From: Streptomyces sp. WM6378
GTDB lineage: Bacteria; Actinomycetota; Actinomycetes; Streptomycetales; Streptomycetaceae
Assembly: GCF_001279695.1 (NCBI RefSeq)
Contig: NZ_LGDD01000042.1
Location: 1 to 21,837 of the forward strand
Direction: 5' to 3'
Length of the DNA: 21,837 nt
This document shows, piece after piece, positions 7,643 to 14,509 of the stretch (within the stretch, counting starts at the first letter, position 1; the number at the start of each line of letters is the position of its first letter). Made by a program: the position numbers and the translations under genes. The notes under the pieces are model-generated. The model had not been told where the DNA came from. It ran no database searches and saw only the letters and a list, made by a program, of their open reading frames with translations.

Positions 7643-9348
7643 GACCGCCCTCGGTTCTTGACATCGGCGTCGTTCAGATCGGCCCTGGAGACGGCGGCCA
7701 CCGTCTCCGGGTCGAGGTCGAAGAGAGTCCGCAGCGCGTCCGCGTACCCGGCGCCACCGGGTTCGGCGGCGAGCTGCTTGATCCGCACGGTCGGCGCGTG
7801 CAGAAGCTTGTCGACGACGCGGCGCACGGTCTGGGTGACCTCGGAGCGCTGCTTGTCGTCGAGGTCGGGGAGCCGGCCCTCCAGGCGCGCGACCTCGCCG
7901 GCCACGACCTCGGCGGCCATGGCGCGCAGCGCGACGACGGTCGGCGTGATGTGCGCGGCCCGCTGGGCGGCGCCGAACGCGGCCACCTCGTCGGAGACGA
8001 TCGAGCGGACCTGGTCCACATCGGCGGCCATGGGCGCGTCGGCGGAAGCCTCGGCGAGCGACTCGATGTCGACGAGCCGCACCCCGGGGATGCGGTGCAC
8101 GGCGGCGTCGATGTCGCGCGGCATGGCGAGGTCGAGCAGCGCCAGCTTCACGGGCCCGGCCGGTACGGGTACGCCGCGCCCGGCGCCGGCCTGCGGCCGC
8201 TCCGACCGCTCGGCCCAACTGCCGTGCAGTTCAAGGGAGTTGACGTCTACGGCCGGGGTCGCGTTCAGGGCGTCCACGCCGGGCCCGGCGAAGGTGATGC
8301 CCGCGTCGGCAAGCGCGGCCAGGTCCACCGGGCAGCCCGCGGCGTCGGGCGCGGGGGCTTCGGCGCGTACGGCTTCAGCCTGATCCGCAGCGCCGTCCGA
8401 CTTCGTACCGTCCGCGAGCAGGCCGGCGCGCTCGGCGGCGGCGACCTCGGCGAGAGCGGCGCGGTCGGTGCCCGAGAGGCGGGCGACCGTCGCGGGGTCG
8501 GCGGTCGGGGCCAGCGGCGGCAGGCCGAGCGCGTCGGCCACGGCCTCGCCGGTCAGCACCAGACCCGTGGCACCCGTGCAGGACACGGCCACGTCGACTC
8601 GTGTCAGTTCCCGTGCGACATCGGCCATCGCGACGGCGCGCGCGGCCGTGCCCGCCTCGCCGAGGATCTCGACGAGCCGCTCGGCGCGGGCGTGCGTCCG
8701 GTTGGCGACCACGATCTCGTCGACGCCGGTGCGGGCAAGCGTCGCGGCGGCGAGGGAGGACATGGAACCGGCGCCGATGACCAGCGCCCGCTTGCCCTTG
8801 GCCCAGTCCTCGACGGGCGCCCCGGCGGCGAGCTGCTCAAGGCCGAAGGTGACGAGCGACTGCCCGGCCCGGTCGATGCCGGTCTCGCTGTGAGCGCGCT
8901 TGCCGACCCTCAGCGCCTGCTGGAACAGGTCGTTCAACAGCCGCCCGGCGGTGTGCAGTTCCTGCCCGAGCGCGAGGGTGTCCTTGATCTGGCCGAGGAT
9001 CTGGCCCTCGCCGACGACCATCGAGTCGAGCCCGCAGGCCACCGAGAAGAGGTGGTGGACGGCCCGGTCCTCGTAGTGCACGTACAGATAAGGGGTGAGC
9101 TCTTCGAGGCCGACGCCGCTGTGCTGGGCGAGCAGCGTGGAGAGCTCGGCGACGCCGGCGTGGAACTTGTCCACGTCCGCGTACAGCTCGATGCGGTTGC
9201 AGGTGGCGAGCACCGCGGCCTCGGCGGCGGGCTCGGCCGCGAGGGTGTCGTGGAGCAGCTTGGCCTGCGCGTCCGCGGAGAGGGAGGCCCGCTCCAGGAC
9301 GCTGACGGGGGCGCTGCGGTGGCTGAGGCCGACGACCAGGAGGCTCAT
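7639..9348 (-). CDS. hemA: Glutamyl-tRNA reductase, long actinobacterial form
   Basis: HemA reduces glutamyl-tRNA(Glu) with NADPH to glutamate-1-semialdehyde, the first step of C5-pathway haem synthesis. The catalytic Cys50 lies in ATCNRIELY. VVGEGQILGQIKDTL (111-125) and the nucleotide-binding GAGSMSSLAAATLA (192-205) are also present. The protein is 569 residues against about 420 in enterobacteria. The extra length is an insertion at about 275-398, rich in Ala, Pro and acidic residues, placed between VLTGEAVADAL and LALLDLAMPRDID. Streptomycete homologues are also long, as I recall. It overlaps rex upstream and hemC downstream by 4 nt each. The semialdehyde aminomutase HemL is not encoded here. 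Confidence 0.96.
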   Translation of the reverse strand: MSLLVVGLSHRSAPVSVLERASLSADAQAKLLHDTLAAEPAAEAAVLATCNRIELYADVDKFHAGVAELSTLLAQHSGVGLEELTPYLYVHYEDRAVHHLFSVACGLDSMVVGEGQILGQIKDTLALGQELHTAGRLLNDLFQQALRVGKRAHSETGIDRAGQSLVTFGLEQLAAGAPVEDWAKGKRALVIGAGSMSSLAAATLARTGVDEIVVANRTHARAERLVEILGEAGTAARAVAMADVARELTRVDVAVSCTGATGLVLTGEAVADALGLPPLAPTADPATVARLSGTDRAALAEVAAAERAGLLADGTKSDGAADQAEAVRAEAPAPDAAGCPVDLAALADAGITFAGPGVDALNATPAVDVNSLELHGSWAERSERPQAGAGRGVPVPAGPVKLALLDLAMPRDIDAAVHRIPGVRLVDIESLAEASADAPMAADVDQVRSIVSDEVAAFGAAQRAAHITPTVVALRAMAAEVVAGEVARLEGRLPDLDDKQRSEVTQTVRRVVDKLLHAPTVRIKQLAAEPGGAGYADALRTLFDLDPETVAAVSRADLNDADVKNRGRS

Positions 9349-10115
9349 GCCGGCATCACGGCGGGCATGTCCCCGTCCGGTCCCTTCCGGCCATTGCCCG
9401 CGGCGCGCACCGGCGGCACCACGGCGGCTGCGGCCTCGGCGACGGCGGCTTCCTCGCCGGCCTTGCGCTGCTCGTGGAAGGCGAGGATCTGGAGCTCGAT
9501 GGAGAGGTCGACCTTGCGCACGTCGACGCCCTCGGGCACCGACAGGACGGTCGGCGCGAAGTTGAGGATGGAGGTCACTCCGGCGGCGACGAGGCGGTCG
9601 CAGACCTGCTGAGCGGCGCCCGCCGGGGTCGCGATGACCCCGATCGAAACACCGTTCTCGCTGATGATCTTCTCCAGGTCGTCGGTGTGCTGCACCGGCA
9701 TCCCGGCCACCGGCTTCCCGGCCATCGCGGGGTCGGCGTCTATCAGGGCCGCGACCCGGAAACCGCGCGAAGCGAAGCCGCCGTAGTTGGCGAGGGCGGC
9801 GCCGAGGTTACCGATACCGACGATGACAACCGGCCAGTCCTGGGTCAGGCCCAGTTCCCGGGAGATCTGGTAGACGAGATACTCGACGTCGTACCCGACA
9901 CCGCGGGTGCCGTACGAGCCGAGGTACGAGAAGTCCTTGCGCAGCTTGGCGGAGTTGACCCCCGCGGCGGCCGCGAGCTCCTCCGAGGAGACCGTCGGCA
10001 CGGAGCGCTCCGAGAGTCCGGTGAGCGCACGCAGATACAGCGGAAGCCTGGCGACGGTGGCCTCGGGGATTCCTCGGCTTCGGGTCGCCGGTCGGTGAGT
10101 TCGGCCAGTTGCCAC
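9345..10115 (-). CDS. rex: Redox-sensing transcriptional repressor Rex
   Basis: Rex represses respiratory and haem genes and is released from DNA by NADH, so it reads the NADH/NAD+ ratio. The 256-residue protein has an N-terminal winged helix (about 1-85, with KLRKDFSYLGSYGTRG near 58-72) and a Rossmann domain opening with VVIVGIGNLG (Gly100, Gly102, Gly105). The C-terminus ends in a swapped helix region and a low-complexity Ala-rich tail. The start is the GTG at 10115, with AGGAG at 10120-10124 four nt upstream; longer in-frame starts lack support and would run through the operator. It is the first gene of the rex-hemACD operon and overlaps hemA by 4 nt. A matching operator lies upstream, so autoregulation is expected. 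Confidence 0.96.
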   Translation of the reverse strand: MATGRTHRPATRSRGIPEATVARLPLYLRALTGLSERSVPTVSSEELAAAAGVNSAKLRKDFSYLGSYGTRGVGYDVEYLVYQISRELGLTQDWPVVIVGIGNLGAALANYGGFASRGFRVAALIDADPAMAGKPVAGMPVQHTDDLEKIISENGVSIGVIATPAGAAQQVCDRLVAAGVTSILNFAPTVLSVPEGVDVRKVDLSIELQILAFHEQRKAGEEAAVAEAAAAVVPPVRAAGNGRKGPDGDMPAVMPA

Positions 10116-10180
10116 GGTGCTCCTGCGGGATGAGCGGGGCTGCAGGCGGCCACATGTCCCAGGGCCGCCCCGTCGGATGC

Positions 10181-10209
10181 AGGCTATGTCTTTGTGAACG
10201 CGTGCACAA
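10181..10209 (-). promoter_or_regulatory. Candidate promoter of the rex-hemACD operon
   Basis: On the minus strand TTGTGC (10204-10209) and TAGCCT (10181-10186) are separated by exactly 17 nt, a fair match to a housekeeping promoter. The Rex operator covers the -35 and most of the spacer, which suits repression by blocking polymerase. The leader to the rex GTG would be about 60 nt. Confidence 0.6.
10192..10209. promoter_or_regulatory. Rex operator (ROP)
   Basis: TTGTGAACGCGTGCACAA matches the S. coelicolor Rex operator consensus TTGTGAACGCGTTCACAA at 17 of 18 positions, with one change in the right half-site. It lies 77 nt upstream of the rex GTG. Confidence 0.9.
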
Positions 10210-10366
10210 AGATGGTGTCCGCTTTGTCCGAGCAAAGTGACCGGGCTCACGCGACCCGAGGAGGGAATCGCGGAACCACAGACGGGTTCAGTCCGTTCAG
10301 GACCCGAAGGGGGCAAAGCCGCACACACTCCTCACAGCGATACCCCCGAACCACAGCAAAACGACC

Positions 10367-10401
10367 ATGATGGTAACCGCAACTATCGCGAACCCCATCA
10401 T
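10367..10401. repeat. Inverted repeat downstream of the glutaredoxin-like gene
   Basis: ATGATGG (10367-10373) pairs with CCATCAT (10395-10401) over a 21-nt loop, 40 nt beyond the stop of the minus-strand glutaredoxin-like gene. It might be a weak terminator. Apart from this, and the rex promoter and operator, I see nothing in the 326-nt gap 10116-10441. Confidence 0.3.
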
Positions 10402-10441
10402 TTGGCTGTTCAACCGCCCACGGCCCGGAGCGCGCCAGCGT

Positions 10442-10726
10442 TCAACCGGTCAGTGCGCCTCTGAGGCGTACGGGATCCACGCGCCAGAAGGTGTGCTGCT
10501 CGCCATCGACGAGCACGACCGGAATCTGCTCCCAGTACTCCTTGTACAGCGCCTCGTCCTGGGTGATGTCCTTCTTCTCCCAGGCCGCACCCGTCTCGGC
10601 ACACACGGCCTCGATCACCTCCTGGGCGTCGTCACAGAGATGGCAACCGGGCTTCCCGATCAGCGTGACCACCCGGTCGGCAGGGTTCCCGCCCGGCTTC
10701 TTCGTACGTCGCAGCAAGGGACTCAT
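10442..10726 (-). CDS. Glutaredoxin-family (DUF836-like) thiol protein
   Basis: The 94-residue protein has a thioredoxin-fold core: a beta strand VVTLIGKPG, the redox motif C28-HL-C31, a helix, then KKDIT, and a cis-proline motif QIPVVLVDG at 68-75. It ends with HTFWRVDPVRLRGAL. Such proteins act as small cytoplasmic disulfide reductants, but this subgroup has no assigned substrate. Next to rex and the haem genes a redox or haem-related role is tempting, though only context supports it. I chose the ATG at 10726, with a GGAG 10 nt upstream; the ATG at 10735 has its ribosome site too close. A homologue (Rv0508, from memory) sits at the same place in mycobacteria. Confidence 0.88.
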   Translation of the reverse strand: MSPLLRRTKKPGGNPADRVVTLIGKPGCHLCDDAQEVIEAVCAETGAAWEKKDITQDEALYKEYWEQIPVVLVDGEQHTFWRVDPVRLRGALTG

Positions 10727-10854
10727 GCCTCCCATTCTCCAACCCCCGACCCGCCCCGGGGACCCATAAGCCCGGATCGTCCGTTTAACACGACGGCCTC
10801 GGAGAGTTCACGCCATCGCTCCCTGGCGAGTCGGGAACTTCCGAACAGACTGGC

Positions 10855-10860
10855 TATGCT
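10855..10860 (+). promoter_or_regulatory. Candidate -10 box for a leaderless HAD-IB transcript
   Basis: TATGCT ends 6 nt before the ATG at 10867, so transcription would begin at or beside the start codon. No ribosome site precedes that ATG. The -35 at the right distance is poor. Confidence 0.35.
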
Positions 10861-10866
10861 CACGGC

Positions 10867-11817
10867 ATGGCCGCACTGGGATGGCTCACCCCTCGTAGGC
10901 GCTCGGCGACAGCACGCAGCGTGCTGGCCGGCGAGGCCGCAGCCGAGGCAGCCCGCAAGTCCTCGCAGGAACTGGCAGAGCTGGCGGAACTGGCGCAGGC
11001 CACAGCCGACGAGACTCCGTCGGAGCCCGAGTTCCCCGTCGTCGGGGACGACCTCGCCGCCGCCTTCTTCGACCTCGACAACACCGTGATGCAGGGCGCC
11101 GCCCTCTTCCACTTCGGCCGGGGCCTGTACAAGAGGAAGTTCTTCCAGCGCCGCGAGCTCGCGCGGTTCGCCTGGCAGCAGGCCTGGTTCCGGCTCGCCG
11201 GCGTCGAGGACCCCGAGCACATGCAGGACGCCCGCGACAGCGCGCTGTCCATCGTCAAGGGCCACCGCGTCTCCGAGCTGATGTCCATCGGCGAGGAGAT
11301 CTACGACGAGTACATGGCCGACCGCATCTGGCCCGGCACCCGCGCGCTCGCCCAGGCCCACCTGGACGCGGGCCAGAAGGTCTGGCTGGTGACGGCCGCC
11401 CCGGTCGAGACCGCCACGATCATCGCCCGCCGCCTCGGCCTGACCGGCGCGCTGGGCACGGTCGCCGAATCCGTGGACGGCGTTTATACGGGACGCCTGG
11501 TGGGCGAGCCCCTGCACGGGCCCGCCAAGGCCGAGGCCGTCCGGGCGCTCGCCGCCGCCGAGGGGCTCGACCTGACCCGCTGCGCCGCGTACAGCGATTC
11601 GCACAACGACATCCCGATGCTCTCGCTCGTCGGCCACCCCTACGCCATCAACCCGGACGCCAAGCTCCGCAGGCACGCCCGTGACCGCGAGTGGCGGCTG
11701 CGCGACTACCGCACCGGGCGCAAGGCCGCGAAGGTCGGCATCCCGGCCGCGGCCGGCGTCGGCGCGCTCGCGGGCGGCACGGCCGCCGCCGTCGCCCTGC
11801 ACCGCCGCCGCCGCTAG
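10867..11817 (+). CDS. HAD-IB family phosphatase (SerB1-like), membrane-anchored C-terminus
   Basis: The 316-residue protein is a haloacid-dehalogenase hydrolase of subfamily IB. Motif I is [10 protein letters not shown] with nucleophile Asp69 and acid Asp71. Motif II is the Thr176 in LVTAAP, Lys221 lies in GPAKAEA, and motif III is [11 protein letters not shown] with Asp244 and Asp249. An alpha-helical, acidic N-terminal extension of about 60 residues precedes the fold. The C-terminus has a small hydrophobic segment (about 290-311) capped by HRRRR, which may be a tail anchor. The substrate is unknown; the mycobacterial relative at the equivalent locus is annotated SerB1 (Rv0505c, from memory), and related enzymes dephosphorylate phosphoserine or lysophospholipids. 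It lies directly upstream of bldN, divergent from the glutaredoxin-like gene. Confidence 0.92.
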   Translation: MAALGWLTPRRRSATARSVLAGEAAAEAARKSSQELAELAELAQATADETPSEPEFPVVGDDLAAAFFDLDNTVMQGAALFHFGRGLYKRKFFQRRELARFAWQQAWFRLAGVEDPEHMQDARDSALSIVKGHRVSELMSIGEEIYDEYMADRIWPGTRALAQAHLDAGQKVWLVTAAPVETATIIARRLGLTGALGTVAESVDGVYTGRLVGEPLHGPAKAEAVRALAAAEGLDLTRCAAYSDSHNDIPMLSLVGHPYAINPDAKLRRHARDREWRLRDYRTGRKAAKVGIPAAAGVGALAGGTAAAVALHRRRR

Positions 11818-11998
11818 TCGGCGACTGTCCGCAGTCAACGGGCCGCCCCCAGGGGCCGCCCGCAGCGTCAGCCGCCGGAATATTCGATTGTGGGGGTTTC
11901 GCCCCCATTCCCCTTGGCCCGCCAGCCCCGTTGCCCACACCCGGGCACAACAGATCCCCAGCGCGGACAGATCCGAAAGCATTCCGATCAACTTCCGC

Positions 11999-12011
11999 TC
12001 ACTATGTGCGA
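11999..12011. promoter_or_regulatory. Candidate BldD-binding box upstream of bldN
   Basis: TCACTATGTGCGA matches 7 of the 9 fixed positions of the BldD consensus as I remember it (TNACNCWGNGTNA). BldD is known to repress bldN in S. coelicolor. The site is 19 nt upstream of the promoter-like element at 12030. Confidence 0.4.
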
Positions 12012-12029
12012 CTTGAACCGACGCATAGA

Positions 12030-12058
12030 CGTAACAGAAGCGACGGAATCGACGATTT
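12030..12058 (+). promoter_or_regulatory. ECF-type promoter-like element upstream of bldN
   Basis: CGTAAC (12030-12035) is followed after 17 nt by CGATTT (12053-12058). The same -35 hexamer and the same spacing occur before rsbN, where the -10 is CGTTGT. This resembles sigma-BldN promoters, which would imply feedback on bldN; a different ECF factor is also possible. Confidence 0.4.
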
Positions 12059-12188
12059 GAGCAACTGGGTGTAGCGCTCCCTGCACGAAGCGTTATTCTC
12101 CTCAGACGCAATCCGGAACCCGCACATCGCCACGATGGGTGAACAGTTCCGCACTGCACGTGATGGAAGCTCTGCCTCTGGGAGTCCC

Positions 12189-12977
12189 GTGTACCCACAC
12201 GTCGGGGTTGACGCCTCGGGCCTGGCTACGCTGCGCGGGGCGGTCGTCGACCGCCTGCGCGTATTCGTCCCCACCGCGTACGCCGGCGCCCCTGCCTTCG
12301 CCACCGCAACACCCGTCGGGCCCTGCTATGCCCTGGCCGACGGTGGTGCCGCAGTCGGTAGACGGAGCGGCGGCCGCAGCACGGGCACGTCCGCGACGCC
12401 CACCGCCCGCCGGCCCACCGCCGACAGCGACAGCGCCCGCATGATGGATCTCGTCGAGCGCGCCCAAGCGGGCGAGGCCGACGCCTTCGGACGGCTCTAC
12501 GACCAGTACAGCGACACCGTCTACCGCTACATCTACTACCGCGTCGGCGGCAAGGCGACGGCCGAGGACCTCACCAGCGAGACGTTCCTGCGCGCCCTGC
12601 GCCGGATCTCCACCTTCACCTGGCAGGGCCGCGACTTCGGCGCCTGGCTGGTCACGATCGCGCGCAACCTGGTCGCCGACCACTTCAAGTCGAGCCGTTT
12701 CCGGCTCGAAGTGACCACCGGCGAAATGCTCGACGCCAACGAGGTCGAGCGCTCCCCCGAGGACTCCGTCCTGGAGTCGCTCTCCAACGCCGCCCTGCTC
12801 GAAGCCGTACGCAAGCTCAATCCGCAGCAGCAGGAGTGCGTCACCCTGCGCTTCCTCCAGGGCCTCTCGGTCGCCGAGACCGCCCGCGTCATGGGCAAGA
12901 ACGAGGGCGCGATCAAGACCCTTCAGTACCGGGCCGTGCGCACCCTCGCCCGGCTCCTCCCGGACGACGCCCGCTGA
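12189..12977 (+). CDS. bldN: ECF RNA polymerase sigma factor BldN
   Basis: The 262-residue protein is the developmental ECF sigma factor needed for aerial mycelium formation, acting on bldM and chaplin/rodlin genes. An unstructured N-terminal extension (about 1-85) precedes sigma region 2 (about 98-163, with FGRLYDQYSDTVYRYIYYRV and DLTSETFLRALRRI). Region 4 (about 200-255) carries LNPQQQECVTLRFLQGLSVAETA. In S. coelicolor sigma-BldN is made as a proprotein from which such an extension is removed, so its presence here fits. The start is the GTG at 12189 with GGGAG at 12180-12184, matching the known family N-terminus VYPHVGVDASG. An ATG at 12135 is in frame but unsupported. The anti-sigma gene rsbN follows 262 nt later. 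A BldD-like box lies upstream. Confidence 0.95.
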   Translation: MYPHVGVDASGLATLRGAVVDRLRVFVPTAYAGAPAFATATPVGPCYALADGGAAVGRRSGGRSTGTSATPTARRPTADSDSARMMDLVERAQAGEADAFGRLYDQYSDTVYRYIYYRVGGKATAEDLTSETFLRALRRISTFTWQGRDFGAWLVTIARNLVADHFKSSRFRLEVTTGEMLDANEVERSPEDSVLESLSNAALLEAVRKLNPQQQECVTLRFLQGLSVAETARVMGKNEGAIKTLQYRAVRTLARLLPDDAR

Positions 12978-13020
12978 CCGCCCGGCTCGTCCGGACACCA
13001 CCCGCCGACCCGCCACAGGC

Positions 13021-13036
13021 GGGGCCCCCCCCCCCC
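13021..13036. repeat. G4-C12 homopolymer tract in the bldN-rsbN intergenic region
   Basis: Four G are followed by twelve consecutive C (13025-13036), 43 nt past the bldN stop. The tract is outside coding sequence. It could fold as a short G:C hairpin and is prone to length change or sequencing error. Confidence 0.8.
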
Positions 13037-13080
13037 ATCCGTGAGCTACCGATGCCGCTGTGGTCCGATCATCCTTCGTC

Positions 13081-13109
13081 CGTAACCCAAGTGCCGCGTC
13101 CGTCGTTGT
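13081..13109 (+). promoter_or_regulatory. Sigma-BldN-type promoter of rsbN
   Basis: CGTAAC (13081-13086) and CGTTGT (13104-13109) are separated by 17 nt. This fits the sigma-BldN consensus I recall from bldMp1 and chaplin promoters, and rsbN is reported to be under BldN control in S. venezuelae. The leader to the rsbN GTG would be about 125 nt. Confidence 0.6.
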
Positions 13110-13239
13110 GCGGGATGAAGGCTCCCTGTGGTCACGCCATGTCCACAGCCGCTCACTCGATCGTGTGGATGTGCTCAAGGCGTGCAACCTTCCAGGCCCC
13201 TTGGGGAGTCGACCGTGATGACGAGAGGAGGTGCCGCCA

Positions 13240-14421
13240 GTGATCGCGAACGTATCGGCGCACCGGCGGGCGAACGCCTTCGCCCAGGCCCTGGAAGAAG
13301 CCTCGGCGGCCGACCAGGAGACACCCGAGACCGGGCCGGCCGAACAGGCCGACACCGGCAGGCTGTTGACCCTGGCGGGTGGGCTCGGCGAACTGCCGAA
13401 ACCGGAGATGGACCCGCAGGTCAAGGTCGAGCAGCGGGCGCTGCTCATGGCCGAGATGGAGCGGATGTTCGCCGGCGGCGGTGCCGTCGACCCTCAGGTG
13501 CCCGAGCAGCGGACCGGCCGCGGCGCCCACCGGGCGACGTCGCTCCGGAAATTGCGACCCCGCTCCCGCTGGTCCAAGGGCATTGCGGCGGGCGGACTCA
13601 GCATCGGTGTGGCCGCGGGAGCGTTCAGCGGCGTGGCCGCTGCCAGTTCCGACGCCCTTCCCGGTGATTCCCTGTACGGGCTGAAACGCGGCATGGAGGA
13701 CCTCAAGCTCAACCTGGCCGACGACGACGCCAGCCGGGGCGAGCTCTACCTCGACCAGGCCTCGACCCGGCTCTCCGAAGCGAGACGCCTGATGGAGCGG
13801 GGCCGCGCGGGCGACCTCGACCACGAACAGCTCGGTGAGGTCCGGCGCGCCCTCAGCGGCATGGAGCACGACGCCTCCGAGGGCCACCGCCTGCTGCACC
13901 AGGCCTATGCGAAGGACGGTTCCATCGGCCCCATCGCCGCCCTCAACTCCTTCGCCCAGGCCCACCGCGAGAGCTGGAGCAAGCTGCGCGGCAAGCTGCC
14001 CGCCCAGCTGACCGACGTCGGCAACAAGGTGAGCTCGGTCTTCGCCGCCATAGACCAGGAGGTCGGGCCGCTGCAGTCGCTGCTGCCCAAGACGTCGTCC
14101 ACCACCCACGGCCGCCAGGGCTCCTCGCACTCGGGCAGCACCTCGGCCACCGCCCGCCCGTCCACGCCCTCCTCGGCCCCCGGATCCGGTCACAGCGCCC
14201 CCGCCACCGGCGGAAAACCACAGCCCTCCGGCTCGCCGTCCAACGAGGGCCTGCTCGGCGGCAACACCGGCGGCCTGTTCGAGCCGGGCACGGGCGGCGG
14301 CATCGTCCCCGCCCCGTCCGGCAAGTCCTCCAACAAGCCCCCGGTCCCGGACGTCACCCTGCCCCCGCTCCTGCCGGGCCTGCTGCCGGGCCTGGGCATC
14401 GACACGGACAAGGCGGAATAG
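13240..14421 (+). CDS. rsbN: Anti-sigma factor RsbN, membrane-bound regulator of BldN
   Basis: RsbN is the anti-sigma factor that holds sigma-BldN at the membrane. The 393-residue protein has a cytoplasmic N-terminal segment of about 110 residues starting VIANVSAHRRANAFAQALEE. One transmembrane helix follows at about 114-136. The outside domain of DUF5667 type begins DALPGDSLYGLKRGMEDLKL, and a Ser/Thr/Pro/Gly-rich tail of about 120 residues completes the protein. It lacks the zinc-binding HxxxCxxC of common anti-sigma factors, in line with RsbN being an unusual class. The GTG at 13240 has an ideal GAGGAGG at 13225-13231, 8 nt upstream; a GTG at 13231 overlaps that site and is rejected. It follows bldN on the same strand with its own ECF-type promoter. 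Confidence 0.93.
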   Translation: MIANVSAHRRANAFAQALEEASAADQETPETGPAEQADTGRLLTLAGGLGELPKPEMDPQVKVEQRALLMAEMERMFAGGGAVDPQVPEQRTGRGAHRATSLRKLRPRSRWSKGIAAGGLSIGVAAGAFSGVAAASSDALPGDSLYGLKRGMEDLKLNLADDDASRGELYLDQASTRLSEARRLMERGRAGDLDHEQLGEVRRALSGMEHDASEGHRLLHQAYAKDGSIGPIAALNSFAQAHRESWSKLRGKLPAQLTDVGNKVSSVFAAIDQEVGPLQSLLPKTSSTTHGRQGSSHSGSTSATARPSTPSSAPGSGHSAPATGGKPQPSGSPSNEGLLGGNTGGLFEPGTGGGIVPAPSGKSSNKPPVPDVTLPPLLPGLLPGLGIDTDKAE

Positions 14422-14432
14422 AGGTCCACGTA

Positions 14433-14480
14433 CGTACGTGTGGGAGGGGCTGGGTTTTCCCAGCCCCTCCCACACGTACG
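14433..14480. terminator. Bidirectional terminator, 22-bp perfect stem
   Basis: Positions 14433-14454 pair with 14459-14480 at 22 of 22 positions around a TTTT loop. It lies between the convergent ends of rsbN (14421) and the acyltransferase gene (14510), so it should stop transcription from both sides. Confidence 0.92.
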
Positions 14481-14509
14481 ACTCCGGGCGGACCCTGAAG
14501 AACGCGAAC

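Larger units (their letters stand above)
11818..12188 (+). other. Long non-coding leader and promoter region of bldN
   Basis: This is 371 nt without a supported gene. Just after the HAD-IB stop a small hairpin GACTG-TCCG-CAGTC is visible, with GC-rich sequence that may contribute to termination. The second half becomes unusually AT-rich for this genome and holds a BldD-like box at 11999-12011 and a promoter-like element at 12030-12058. Frames open across it have no codon bias or homology. Confidence 0.6.

Noticed and set aside
7643..8218. N-terminal extension of hemC by about 190 codons in the same frame
   Set aside because: It would overlap most of hemA's 3' half; the ATG at 7642 with the ATGA overlap gives the normal HemC length.
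6770..9612. Long plus-strand open frames (537 and 604 codons) opposite hemC, hemA and the end of rex
   Set aside because: High-GC codon bias keeps antisense frames open; the minus-strand genes carry all family motifs and overlap start to stop.
10116..10328. N-terminal extension of Rex
   Set aside because: It would translate through the promoter and Rex operator; the GTG at 10115 has AGGAG and the family N-terminus.
10723..13448. Two long minus-strand frames opposite the HAD-IB and bldN genes
   Set aside because: They run through promoters and intergenic DNA and show no domain; shadows.
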